Shown: piece after piece, positions 24,610-34,543 of the stretch
Layout of the letters: the number at the start of each line of letters is the position of its first letter
How positions within the stretch are numbered: the stretch's first letter is position 1
Origin: Archegozetes longisetosus
Lineage: Eukaryota; Arthropoda; Arachnida; Sarcoptiformes; Trhypochthoniidae
Direction: 5' to 3'
Length of the DNA stretch: 64,000 nt
Assembly: GCA_018873245.2 (NCBI GenBank)
Contig: JAEMBT020000005.1
Location: 4,016,001-4,080,000, forward strand
Program-made: the position numbers and the translations under genes
Notes under the pieces: generated by a model
The model's input: the letters and a program-made list of their open reading frames with translations, nothing else
What the model was told of the DNA's origin: nothing
The model's database searches: none

Positions 24610-25837
24610 GGTTAACCGGGAAGTTTTGTGGCACTCGACCATAAAAATCGGGTGATGGTGTCATTTGATAGTACTTTATGAGACGAGTCCAAAAAGGTCA
24701 CCACCATGAGGCTCCGCCCACCCGATATCGAACCACGCCCATTTTTTATTTTAGCCACTCCCACCGACTCCACCCCCACAATATGGGTCTCAAAGGAAAG
24801 GTCTCAGTGAGTAGAGTCCATTGGTAAAAATCGCGTGATTATAGGATGCATACTTCCTGAGAAATTGACTAAAAACACTCTTATATTCTACGACCATATT
24901 GCAATACATCGAGAATTGACATTGTTAACCAAATCTGAGACAAACTACTAGTTTGGTAATGTTTAATCTGACGTTTTTGTATGTAAACAAAGTCCGAATG
25001 ATCTAACAAAACATTTTGTCAACCTATGTATATACAAATGTTAAAACAATTACAACATAAATCATCTCGAAGTCAACAATGTCAATTTTCGATGTATTGC
25101 AAAGAGAGTTCCGACCCAATCTTTTAGGAATTATATATTAGATAGTGTACTACTGTTAGAATAAAAGAGATCGGGTCGGAACCCTTGTGGCAACATTTCG
25201 GAATAAGTATTTGAAGTTTTTGAATTTTTGAATTATTCTCTCATATAGGGTTAATTGAGAATTTCACTCTATCGTTAAATACTCTTGATTGCCATCTCTT
25301 AATATGCAAAGTTTCATTAAATTATGTTTGCGCGTTTTTGAGTTATAAGCGTTTAAAGATTTTACAATTTTCGGTTTTGTCAGCTTCCCGTAGCACTTTT
25401 TTGAAATTTCTTCAGCCATTTGCTTCACTAGTGACCCTCAAGGTTCACACAAAATTTGATCAAAATTGGTTTATGGGCCGATTCTCTATGGAAGTACGGA
25501 AAACTTCTTTTTATATTAGTCAACAATGTCAATTCTCGATGTATTGCAATATGGTCGTAGAATATAAGAGTGTTTTTAGTCAATTTCTCAGGAAGTATGC
25601 ATCCTATAATCACGCGATTTTTACCAATGGACTCTACTCACTGAGACCTTTCCTTTGAGACCCATATTGTGGGGTGGAGTCGGTGGGAGTGGCTAAAATA
25701 AAAAATGGGCGTGGTTCGATATCGGGTGGGCGGAGCCTCATGGTGGTGACCTTTTTGGACTCGTCTCATAAAGTACTATCAAATGACACCATCACCCGAT
25801 TTTTATGGTCGAGTGCCACAAAACTTCCCGGTTAACC
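24610..25837. mobile_element. 1.23 kb foldback element with 8-bp target duplication
   Basis: Both ends begin GGTTAACCGGGAAGTTTTGT, read inward from each side; the terminal inverted repeats extend about 320 bp (24610-24928 against 25515-25837) and are almost identical. The perfect duplication gatataac flanks it at 24602-24609 and 25838-25845. No transposase is present. The interior repeats part of the right arm in direct orientation (gtcaacaatgtcaatt at about 25072 and 25522). An 8-bp duplication is typical of hAT, P and Merlin elements; I cannot choose among them. Confidence 0.9.
25113..25190. repeat. Small palindrome nested inside the foldback element
   Basis: gttccgacccaatctttt and aaaagagatcgggtcggaac form an imperfect ~19 bp inverted repeat around a ~35 bp AT-rich loop. 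It is in the central, non-arm part of the 1.23 kb element and could be a tiny insertion or a structural hairpin. Confidence 0.6.
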
Positions 25838-27078
25838 GATATAACTCCCGTTTGCGTTAATAATAGCCTCTGATCTAATAGGTATCGAATTTATCAGATT
25901 GACTGCAAATTGCATATCATTTTGCATTTCGAGCCAAGAATCTGTGATTGCAAGCCATAGGTCTTCTTCGTTAGTATATATACCAACGTTTGCAATCCTA
26001 ACTTTAGCTCTTCCCCAGAGGTTCTCTATAGGGTTGACATCATTAGACTACAGGTGTTCGAATTAATTGATATTCAGCTAAATTATGGTCAAACCACTGC
26101 CTAACTATATTCGCGCGATGTATAGGACTGTTGTCTTGATAATGATAAAAGTCTACATCGGGGAAATTATCTTCAGCGAAAGATAAAACTGTTTCATCCA
26201 ATATTTCTATGTATTTTTCTGCGTCGAAAGGACCCTTGATTCGCACTAACGGACCTATACCTTCAGAACATAAGATACCAACAACAGGAACAGAACGTCT
26301 TCCTGATTACATTTTTTCAACAATAAATTTTTCTTCAAAAGCTGTTCCCACAGGGCGTCGGACGAGTGTTCTGACAGAATGGCCTGTCATAAAAGTGCTT
26401 TCGTCCACAAATATAGTTTTATCTCAATTGTCAAAATTTAGAAAGTGTTGCGCAAAATGTAAACGCTGTGCTTTATAGCCAACACTTAAATACTCTTTTT
26501 GCCGCGCGACCCGACAAAACAGTTTACTTTCGCGAAGTCTTTTTCCTATAGTTACCAAACTTAGATTCAAACCTAACTCTTGTTTTATTTCACAGCTTAT
26601 TATTCCTGGATTTTCAGTCGCACACAAAGCTATATCCAAATCTTGTATTGTTGTCGCGCGTTGACGCCCCATGTGTTTAATTGCTTTCATTTCGCCAGTA
26701 GTTTGGAATCTATTAACCCATTTATCTATTGTTCTCTTACCTATGAATAAGGCGATCGCAATGTCTTTATTATCAAAACCCGCACCGAGAAAATAAATTA
26801 TTAAATTTCTTTCAGCATTTGTTAACGGCTGTTCACTGCGCCAATGAACATTATTTAGAAACTCCATTATTTAATATTTATTTTTTAAAATTAATACTTT
26901 ATTTTTGTTTTTAAAATGTGTGTTTTCACTGTTTTGATAATTGATAACAAAATGCATGCTTTAAACAGTGATTGAAAGTTCTTTTAAGTCCAGTTTCAAC
27001 TTATAAGTTATCAGATTTTCATAAAGGATTAAAAAGTTAATAATAAGTTCATTTGCACGCTCTAACTAAGCAACTGTA

Positions 27079-27430
27079 CTATCAATTGCACCCACCACAT
27101 GATTTTTACGATGCTCCGCCCATTCAGAATTCAACTATAAGTCAATTATAGAAAAGTGGGCGCATATCTTGAACGGGTGGGCGTGACTTCAAAAATTTTT
27201 CAGATTTCGCTTTGTCTCGGCGAGAACTGTCGATTTGAGCCCCCTCTCGATTTTTGTGGGTCGCGCCGATTTACTTCGCCCTTAACCAACAAAAGAGCTA
27301 AATGATTATAAACATAGCACGGAAATCCAATATTTTATTTAAGGTTTTGTGAAATATCATATATAAATTAAACGACCATTTATTTAAAAATTTTTTACTG
27401 GTTAGTTTTTTATATGAACTAGAAGTTCAA
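27079..27430. other. GC-richer unclassified repeat-like segment
   Basis: About 27090-27290 is clearly richer in G and C than its surroundings and contains motifs such as gctccgccca and gggtgggcgtg. These resemble, but do not align cleanly with, the arms of the 24610-25837 element. It may be a worn fragment of a related element. No open frame. Confidence 0.35.
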
Positions 27431-27436
27431 AGTATT

Positions 27437-27732
27437 AGTGTTGTAAAAAGAAAATTTCCGGAGAAATTATCTCGAGAAACTTTCTAGAAATTTTCTATCG
27501 CACAAAATTTCTCTTAGGAGAAATTTTTTATTTCTTCAGCTCGAAATTATGTTTTAATTGAAATATTGTTTTAATTTAAGTGATATGCAACATTAGCGAC
27601 TTTTAAATACTCGAATTATCACTTATTTTGATTTCGGCATTTAAAACAATCTCGGCGTAGGAAAAATAGTTCAGAGAAACTTTCTAGAAAGTTTCTCATC
27701 AAAAAGAAAATTTCTAGAAATTTTACATCACT
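27437..27732. mobile_element. hAT-like MITE, ~296 bp
   Basis: Termini AGTGTTGTAAAA... and ...TTTTACATCACT are inverted copies of a hAT-type end, and similarity continues inward through repeated gagaaactttctagaaa blocks. Flanking octamers aaagtatt (27429-27436) and aaagtata (27733-27740) match at 7 of 8 positions, as expected for a hAT target duplication. There is no coding capacity. Confidence 0.75.
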
Positions 27733-28079
27733 AAAGTATATCCACTGCTGATATGACAAAACAAAAGTTTGCTTACATAAATGTTTTTAGAAAAAAAAAT
27801 CTAATGCTAGTAACTTAACTAGTCGAAGACATAAATTAACGAAAGCAAACAAAAATTAATTGTTATTCAGTTAAATTAATTATTAAATAGCTTATGGCTC
27901 ATAAATAAATTTTTTCTATTGTGTGTGTAATGGTTTACATTCATCAGACAAGCAAAAGTTTGATTAATCATTATGTTAGTAGATAAAAAAGTTTAGGGTG
28001 TCTTAAACCTTAAAAGAGAATCTTAGATTTTTCGGACTATGATTATAAAGATAGAGTTGACTGATTACTTCAAATTAAA

Positions 28080-28940
28080 AAATTTTCAATTAAAAGATCT
28101 ATTGATCACTTTTTTCTTACAGCGAGGAAGCTTTGTCGTGGTGGACAAAGACTTTGTTAAGCTCTTTCAGATAGAATTTTGGCAATTCTTTTTCAATAAT
28201 AGTTTCAAAACGCATTTTGCAAAGTGTTCAGAGATAATTTTAGCTTTTGTTGGCAATCTAATCAAAGGCAAGACCCCTCGACCAGTTGTAACTCCAACAA
28301 TCATAAATACTTTTGAAAAGTTCTCAGCTTTCTCACACCCAATTTTCAAGTACTAATTCGCTTTTATCATGTAACTAATTTTTCATTTCCCATTAATGTT
28401 TGACATATAGATCATTGCTCCATCTAATGTAGCTACATATTCACAACGATGTCCTGCGGGTCTTTTTTCATGCAATTTTCGGGAATTGGTTTTACGATTT
28501 TGGATGCGGTGCGGACCTATTTTATGGACTGTAGTTTTAACCTTTTTCTTCATTCTAATTCTTTTAATATCTGTTAATATTAGGTTGAGATACCCCAAGT
28601 TTTTTGTTAATGAATTTGTGTAGAAGGATTTTCTTGCTCATTTCTTCCTTAATTATCTTAACAACACCTTTAGTAAGAACAGTAGGCTTGCGCTTGATCT
28701 TAAGAATTGGTTGATTATTTGCTTTTGCCCATCGATTTTCACTACAATTATTAACGATATTAAAGAAGGGTCGTCGACTTATGATATTACTATTCTTATT
28801 GATCTCGTTTAGAATCTTCTTCGGAGGCTATTTTAGTTCGGAAAGTAATCGAATCTTATATTCAACTTCGGGATCTATTTTCTTCTGTATCTTAAATATA
28901 TTATTGCCATGAAATATGCAATAGAAAATGTGGGCTTCAT
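28080..28940 (-). pseudogene. Mariner-superfamily (IS630-like) transposase relic
   Basis: Reverse-strand pieces in several frames: KPTVLTKGVVKIIKEEM (N-terminal DNA-binding part), GHRCEYVATLDGAMIYMSNI (region of the first catalytic Asp), KAENFSKVFMIVGVTTGRG with LPLIRLPTKAKI, and NKVFVHHDKASS (second catalytic Asp). The last block near the third acidic residue was not found. Multiple stops and frame changes show long decay. I did not identify its terminal repeats. Confidence 0.75.
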
Positions 28941-29368
28941 CGTTTAATTTTATGTGATTTCTTGTCGTAACTTGAATAGAAATTTAGTAATTGAAAGTTA
29001 TTAAGAGTGCAAATAAAATGTATAACCCTCAGTAAATTAATTAGCATTCCCCAGATACAATACGCATTCTTTTGTTTTCAAGCCAATAATCTTTTTGCTG
29101 ATAGTACCTAAATTGAACTTCATTATATCAAGCATAAAAGTCGAAAAGTACTTCTTGCTTGACTTTTGAAAACAAAAAGGCTTATTAGATAGTAGAAGAT
29201 AAGGTAAAACCGAAAACTAATATAACATATTTAGTCATTAAGACATTAATGAGAACGAACTTTTACGTAAGAAAAGTTTTTAAAAAATTGAATCATAGTT
29301 TGTACATTTTATAGGTTAAAATGCTAACACAAAATACTTTCTTAAACATTTATTTAGTCCTTTAAAAC

Positions 29369-31713
29369 GTGTTTAAATATCTTAGAGAACTGAAAAGTAA
29401 AATGAAGCCTAAAAAGATCTCTAAAAAAATTCAAATTAAAGCCGCTATATTGGAAGGTAAACAACATTTTGCTCATAAATCTGGAAAAATTATTCCCGCG
29501 AGAATTCAAACCAATAATATTGATTGTAGTTGTGAAATAAAATGTAAAACAATTCTGAGTGATGAACAAAAACGATAGCTTTTTAATCGTTATAATTCAT
29601 TAAAAATTCATGAGCAGCAATACTTTTTTCTCAAATCTATGGTAATTCCAGTCACAAATACTGGAAAGAAGATTCAGAAATTTGAGTATTTCATTGAGAC
29701 CCAATCAGAGAAAATTGAGGTAAAAATTCTATTTATAAAGTATTGTATAGCTTAGAAGATATAAATTTTTCAACATTTTGATTTGAATAAAATCTTGTTG
29801 AAGTTTTGAATTTTTTCATGTACAAGGTTCAACAAGATCTTTTGCAAAGGGGTACAGCAAAAGTACTTAATCTATAATTTTGAAGTGAATTTTATTAAAT
29901 ATGTTATAAAGACGAGAATAAAAGCTACAAGTTTAATATTCGGTATAGCCACCGTTTTCGTAAAATACATCTTTAAGCCTTTTTGATACTATAAAAGCAG
30001 TGTTCAAGTGATTCTGTATCAATTAAGGGGGTTTTCATTATATGTCCCGACCATTACAGAGGGTATCAACAATTATAAAAACATGTTGAAATAAAAATCT
30101 TATTTGTATTCACGCTATATGGTCAGCTAATATTAAGTCGAGATTTGTCTTGAAGCGCAAGTTTCAAAATTTTTATTTTGAATTTTAACTGCATGAGTTA
30201 TTTCCCTTTGATTGTATTTCAGAAATAGCACGTTAATTTGCTTATATCATCGATAGTCTTTTGCCGTACCCCTTGCAAAAGCTTTTGTTAAACCTCTACA
30301 TACAGAAATTTTAGTTTTTGAAAATTATTTGATAACTATATATTTTAAGTTTAATTATAATTTTTAGCTTCACAATAACGTTATTCGAGTTAAAGTCTGT
30401 CAAAAGTATTTTTGGGAATTCTCGGCATCAAAATAAGCGCCTTAAGACGAAAGATATTAAAAAATCGTATGAATTCTAATGATATGAGAGGCAAACATAA
30501 TTCTAGACCTAATAAAACACCTTATATAGCACGTGAAGATGTAAAAGACCTAATAATATCACTACCGACTGAGCAAACACATAATGGGAAAAAAATAAAA
30601 CAAAAAAATATTTATCAACTGAATTCGGGAGCGTCGCTAATATCTATAGACTTTTTTTAGATTTATATCCAGAACACAAAATTGATGTTTCGTATACAGT
30701 GTTTTCTCAAATATTCAAAACTTATGAGATATCTATTAAAAAGCCAAGAGTTGATATATGCGAAGTTTGTGACAAATTGAGAATTCAAATCATTAATTAC
30801 CAGAAAAACAAAGAAATTGAATCAATGAATGAGATAAAAAAAGAACTACTGTTGCATGAAAATGAGGCTCAAAAGTTTTATTATTATAAAAACGAGATCA
30901 AAAATAAGCTTTTAAACGAGATCAAAAATAAGCTTTTAAACGATATAACGCAAGCTGCAATTTGCTACGACTTTCAAAAAAATCTTCAATTGCCTAAGAC
31001 TAACGTTTCAGTCGAGTATTATTTACGAAAATTTTATTGTTATAATTTTGGAATACATGACTTGAAATCTAATAAAGCGGTTATGTATTTGTATCCTGAG
31101 AATTTTGCAAAAAAGCGTTCCAATGAAGTTATTTCGTTCATTAATTACTATATTAATAATACTTTGAGTAGTGATGTGAAGATTTTGCATATTTTTTCGG
31201 ATAATTGTTTTTCTCAAAATAAAACAAGTTCTTATGGACATTTTATAAGCATATCATCGCAATAAGCTCAATAAAATTATTATCTATTATCCAAATCCTG
31301 GTCACTCACGTATGGAAATAGATGATTTTGGACGGATTGAAGGCAATAAAAAGCATTATGAAAAAGTTTATTCTCCTCAGAATATGTGCGAATTATTAAA
31401 AACACGGGCATTGAAAACCCCTTCGAAGTGATTTCAGTAAATTATTCAAATTCTTATGACTCTCATTCTAATAATAAAGTTGTAAAAGATATTAAAATTT
31501 CTTTTTCGTTGAGTGAAAATTGTGAACAAGAATTGGAAATTTTCAAACCAAACACCGACTTTACAAACTTTGATAATATTTTTAAAGATATTGATCTCGC
31601 ATATGAAAAACCTCTGCCTATATCTCGCGAAAAGCTTTTGGACATTTATAAGATTCTTGAATAAGTTCCTAAAACAGTCAATTCAAAATTTTATGATACA
31701 CTATACAGTTTGA
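29369..31713 (+). pseudogene. Transposon-associated DUF7869-like protein, broken
   Basis: Pieces in order: 29369-29700 (KIIPARIQTN, a Cys cluster CSCEIKC, then DEQKR, a stop, and YNSLKIHEQQYFFLKSMV), 30361-30660 (VKVCQKYFWEF, then MRGKHNSRPNKTP), 30699-31265 (PRVDICEVCDKLRIQI, AICYDFQKNLQLPKT, YNFGIHDLKSNKAVMYL, HIFSDNCFSQNK) and 31386-31664 (KPLPISREKLLDI). This is the usual architecture of the family: N-terminal Cys motif, CxxC, RNase-H-like fold with DFQ and SDN acids. From memory the fold is annotated DUF7869. Stops and frameshifts near 29577, 30658 and 31263 separate the pieces; one break may hide an intron, the rest look like decay. Confidence 0.75.
29818..30301. mobile_element. 484 bp MITE nested in the DUF7869-type element
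   Basis: Inverted ends atgtacaaggttcaacaagatcttttgcaaaggggtacagc (described by landmarks: ttttgcaaaggggtacagcaaaag left, cttttgccgtaccccttgcaaaag right). The arms are about 45 bp at 29818-29866 and 30254-30301. The interior is AT-rich and non-coding. It sits between the second and third recognisable parts of the host element's protein, so it inserted after that element. Confidence 0.75.
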
Positions 31714-32030
31714 CGATAATTCTTTGTACAAAAGTCAGAAATTATTACACGATTTTCGTTCATATGTATAAGTTTGTGATTTTTGAGATTAAAAAAGTAA
31801 ATATGAAGTTTCCTACTTATTAACTCAATAAATATTTCTTAAACTCAAAACTCAATGATATGAACTTGTAATGTGTCAACTCTGACAAATATGGAATAAT
31901 TAAGTTGAAGTCAGTATTCGGTTAATTTTGTATTGAGTCAAACGCTGAATAAAGTTTAAAATGTAATTATAAGCCCTTTTGCTTTTTCAAACAAGTAGAG
32001 AAGTACTTTTCGACTTTAATGCTTGATATA

Positions 32031-33040
32031 GACTATTAATTGACATCATTTATCAATGACTCAAATATCTTATTATCTATAAGAGTTTTAAATCAGATAC
32101 TTTTTTAAACAACGCTTTATGTACAAGCACACATTTTCTTATAGTCTATATCAAAGTTGTTGAGTCGAATGCTTTAAATAACTTTGCGTGTTTTAAGTTA
32201 ATCATCTGAAATCTAAATCAGTTCCGATCTATGGATCAATGCTATTCAGCTAAGTTAAATATATATTTATAAAGTTGCGAGAAAGGAACTGAACCAAGTT
32301 TTAGATGTTTTGTTGTTTTGATTGAACAGTTTTCTTTATAAAAAATAATTGAGTGTCAACTCTATTGATGAAAGGACATTAATATTGGAGATTCACAAGA
32401 TATTTTCATATTTCTTAGCTATCTAGAGACTTGAATGTCTGTTAATCTGGCACTAAAGCCTTTTGAGTCATTTCTTATAGCAATTTTGAATTCAAAACAA
32501 TTCTTCTATGACTTCAGTTTCCGGATTGATACTGATGTCATAAAATACAGGTCATGTGAGCAAATCAGGCATTGTGGTTATCTTAAATGGTAAATTTTAT
32601 TAAAATAAATACTTGAGCGTTAATATTAAGATAAATTACTTCAGCTGCTAGTTGATAGAGAAATCCAGCGTCAATCAAAGCCTTTTATTAGAAATGTAAA
32701 ATCTTTAGGCACACTTGACAAAAATCAACTAGAATTTATTACCTCACATTTAAGTGCTGCAAAGCCTTTTAGGCTTGGATCGTGACTCAATGAAAGATGA
32801 GTTTTAGTCACACATATTGGTAAACGACCTAAAACAAGCGGTTCATAGAGCTCTTAAAAAGCTGAAATATTCTTTCAAAAGTCAACTGGGTGTCATGATA
32901 CACATGAGTTTTACTATCGAAGCTTCTATTTTTTTGCTGAAACTCACCAATGACAATAATATATGCCTAATGATCGCGATTTGCAATATATGTGACATTT
33001 CGACAGTTAAGGCGTTGAATACTAATTACATTACACTAAC
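32031..33040. other. Intergenic between transposon island and pseudogene
   Basis: AT-rich with no recognised gene. The 95-codon forward frame starting 32817 overlaps, on the other strand, the likely far end of the C1-THF synthase relic and shows no family resemblance. Confidence 0.4.
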
Positions 33041-33049
33041 CCTTTTTTA

Positions 33050-33720
33050 TCCTTATACAGTTGACTGTATTCAACTTTATCTGCACCGTAAATGTTACGA
33101 GTGATGTATCAATCTTATTCTGAATTTAGTCATAACTGAAAGTTGACTTTTATAATAACAAGTATTCAAGACTACTCATTTTCAATAAATAGTCATCCGC
33201 TTAAGTCTGATTCCAATATCCTTACTTCTATTGTGTCATTTAAATCATCCAAGAAATTGAAATTCGAACCTTTGCTTTGATGGCATGCCTTAATAACAGA
33301 ATGTGCTAAATCAACAACCCATTCACTCCCAAAAGCCCAATGATCTGCAGCACTAGGTCAAATGCACCACTTTTTAAGGTCTCATTCTTCGTCAGTTCTA
33401 ATTCTAGTTCAGAATCAGTATCAAATTTAATGATTTCCACAGCGACAGGCAGCTATATTGTTTTGTTATTATACATATGTGAACCTCAAGTTGCACAAGA
33501 ATTTCTCCAGCAGCTCCAAGTTCTTTGAATTAAGAAACTTGATTGCAAGCAAACTTATTATTTATGTATGTTCAGATAAGATATACTTCTCTATATTCCT
33601 TAGGAATGACTGCTCCCGGAGTGGCAGAAGGTCATCCACTACACATTTTAAGTGCGCGTATAGTCGCAGTGATCACAGCACAGTCGGAAGATATCTCTTC
33701 GTTTAATGTGAATATACATA
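33050..33720 (-). pseudogene. Processed-looking relic of C1-THF synthase (formate-THF ligase domain)
   Basis: Reverse-strand blocks in order: CAVITATIRALKM (33630-33670), PGAVIPKEYREVYL (33579-33620), a degraded NLELLEKFLCNLR-type stretch, PVAVEIIKFDTDSELELELT (33400-33455), ADHWAFGSEWVVDLAHSVIK (33275-33335), FLDDLNDTIE and IYGADKVEYS (33067-33097). They correspond to consecutive parts of the ligase domain (ATVRALKMHGG, PVVVAIN.F.TD...EL, THWA.GG.G..DLA..V, KIYGAD). Stops lie after SG, in the YVYNN stretch and after DLSG; a one-base loss near 33340 shifts the frame. No introns interrupt the ~650 bp, which suggests a retrocopy, or one large exon of a dead gene. Not functional. Confidence 0.8.
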
Positions 33721-34543
33721 CAATTAACAAAATTATTTAATAGTCATATACGAACATAGAGTGCAAATCAAAAGTTTAAACCCAATGTTCCGTAGCAAAA
33801 ACAATCAAATGGAAAACACATACGAAGATACATGTTTGTTATTTAATAATTTTATAGACTCGATTAGCTTGCAATTTACTGCAGTTCACATATTTTTTAA
33901 GGCAAAAGTTTAAACAAAATTTATTTATCCATATCTATGCTCTTATATTGTGATTTTGATACAAGCGTTTAAGTTTTTGAGATTTGTAAACTTTTCAGTT
34001 TTTTGCCATATGATTTTAAGAATACGAAAACAGTCAAATTTCAAGTACTCTGAGATTTGACAAGAACCTGGATTATTTTATTTTTGAATTTTATGTTGAA
34101 TATCCTTTAGGAAGAATCAGATAAATTGCACTAAAGAGTCAAATTCTATAAACAGTTTGTTCTATGAAGGGATACTTATAGTTGATTTAAGTTTTTGATT
34201 AATTGATTCTATGGGTGGTGAGCTTTAAGCATTGGTTTGAGCATTAAGCACCCAAAACTTCAACAAAAATTTATTTAAAGGCTGTTTGGACAACAATTGA
34301 GGCTCTTTTCATTTTTTTAACTTCAGTCTAACTTATCAAAGCTTTAAATTAATACAAATTTGGAATTGATTTATTCAAATTGAAATATTCGATTGTAATT
34401 TTAAATTAAGAACGTTTTGTCAACAATACAAAATATCAAATTGAAAAAAGCCGTCAGACAAACAAAGTGTACTAAATAATGGACTAAATTAGCGATAGTT
34501 ATGAAACGTAAATTCAATTTAGTGTAACACCAGTGAGAGAAAA
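33721..34543. other. Intergenic, 5' flank of the E-Syt-like gene
   Basis: AT-rich and without recognisable coding sequence. The promoter and any 5' UTR of the E-Syt-like gene must lie here; I see no clear TATA box or initiator. Confidence 0.4.

Larger units (their letters stand above)
24593..26867 (-). pseudogene. Tc1-like transposase, decayed and split
   Basis: Reading leftward from ATG at 26867: N-terminal helix-turn-helix pair (LIIYFLGAGFDNKDIAIAL... ERTIDKW-like), GRQRATT linker, catalytic region KTIFVDEST, HYQDNSPIHRA (second Asp) and DVNPIENLWG (Glu of the DDE triad), then EAIINANGSYIRY and stop TAG at 24593-24595. In-frame stops follow NFDN, EKM and TPVV, so it is inactive. The last five codons are separated from the rest by the 24610-25837 insertion, which therefore came after the Tc1-like copy. 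Confidence 0.9.
24399..27076. mobile_element. Tc1-like transposon interrupted by a foldback element
   Basis: Terminal inverted repeats start CAGTTGCCTAAGTTAGAGCG at 24399 and, on the reverse strand, CAGTTGCTTAGTTAGAGCG at 27076. Each is flanked by TA (24397-24398 and 27077-27078), the Tc1/mariner target. Removing the nested 1228 bp insertion and its 8-bp duplication leaves about 1442 bp, the usual Tc1 size. The transposase gene runs right to left. Confidence 0.9.
29124..32030. mobile_element. 2.9 kb element carrying a DUF7869-like protein
   Basis: The ends are ~60 bp inverted repeats: tatatcaagcataaaagtcg... at 29124-29183 and the reverse copy ...cgactttaatgcttgatata at 31970-32030. The enclosed open frames run left to right and belong to a protein type often found in insect transposons. 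The element is itself split by the MITE at 29818-30301. I do not know the superfamily. Confidence 0.75.

Noticed and set aside
27470-27720. Heat-shock-element-like GAA/TTC blocks
   Set aside because: Spacing does not match nGAAnnTTCnnGAAn; better explained as the arms of the hAT-like MITE.
33543-33740. Forward frame reading MTAPGVAEGHPLHILSARIV, which looks coding
   Set aside because: It is the antisense of the C1-THF synthase relic; the reverse strand gives recognisable ligase motifs in the correct order.
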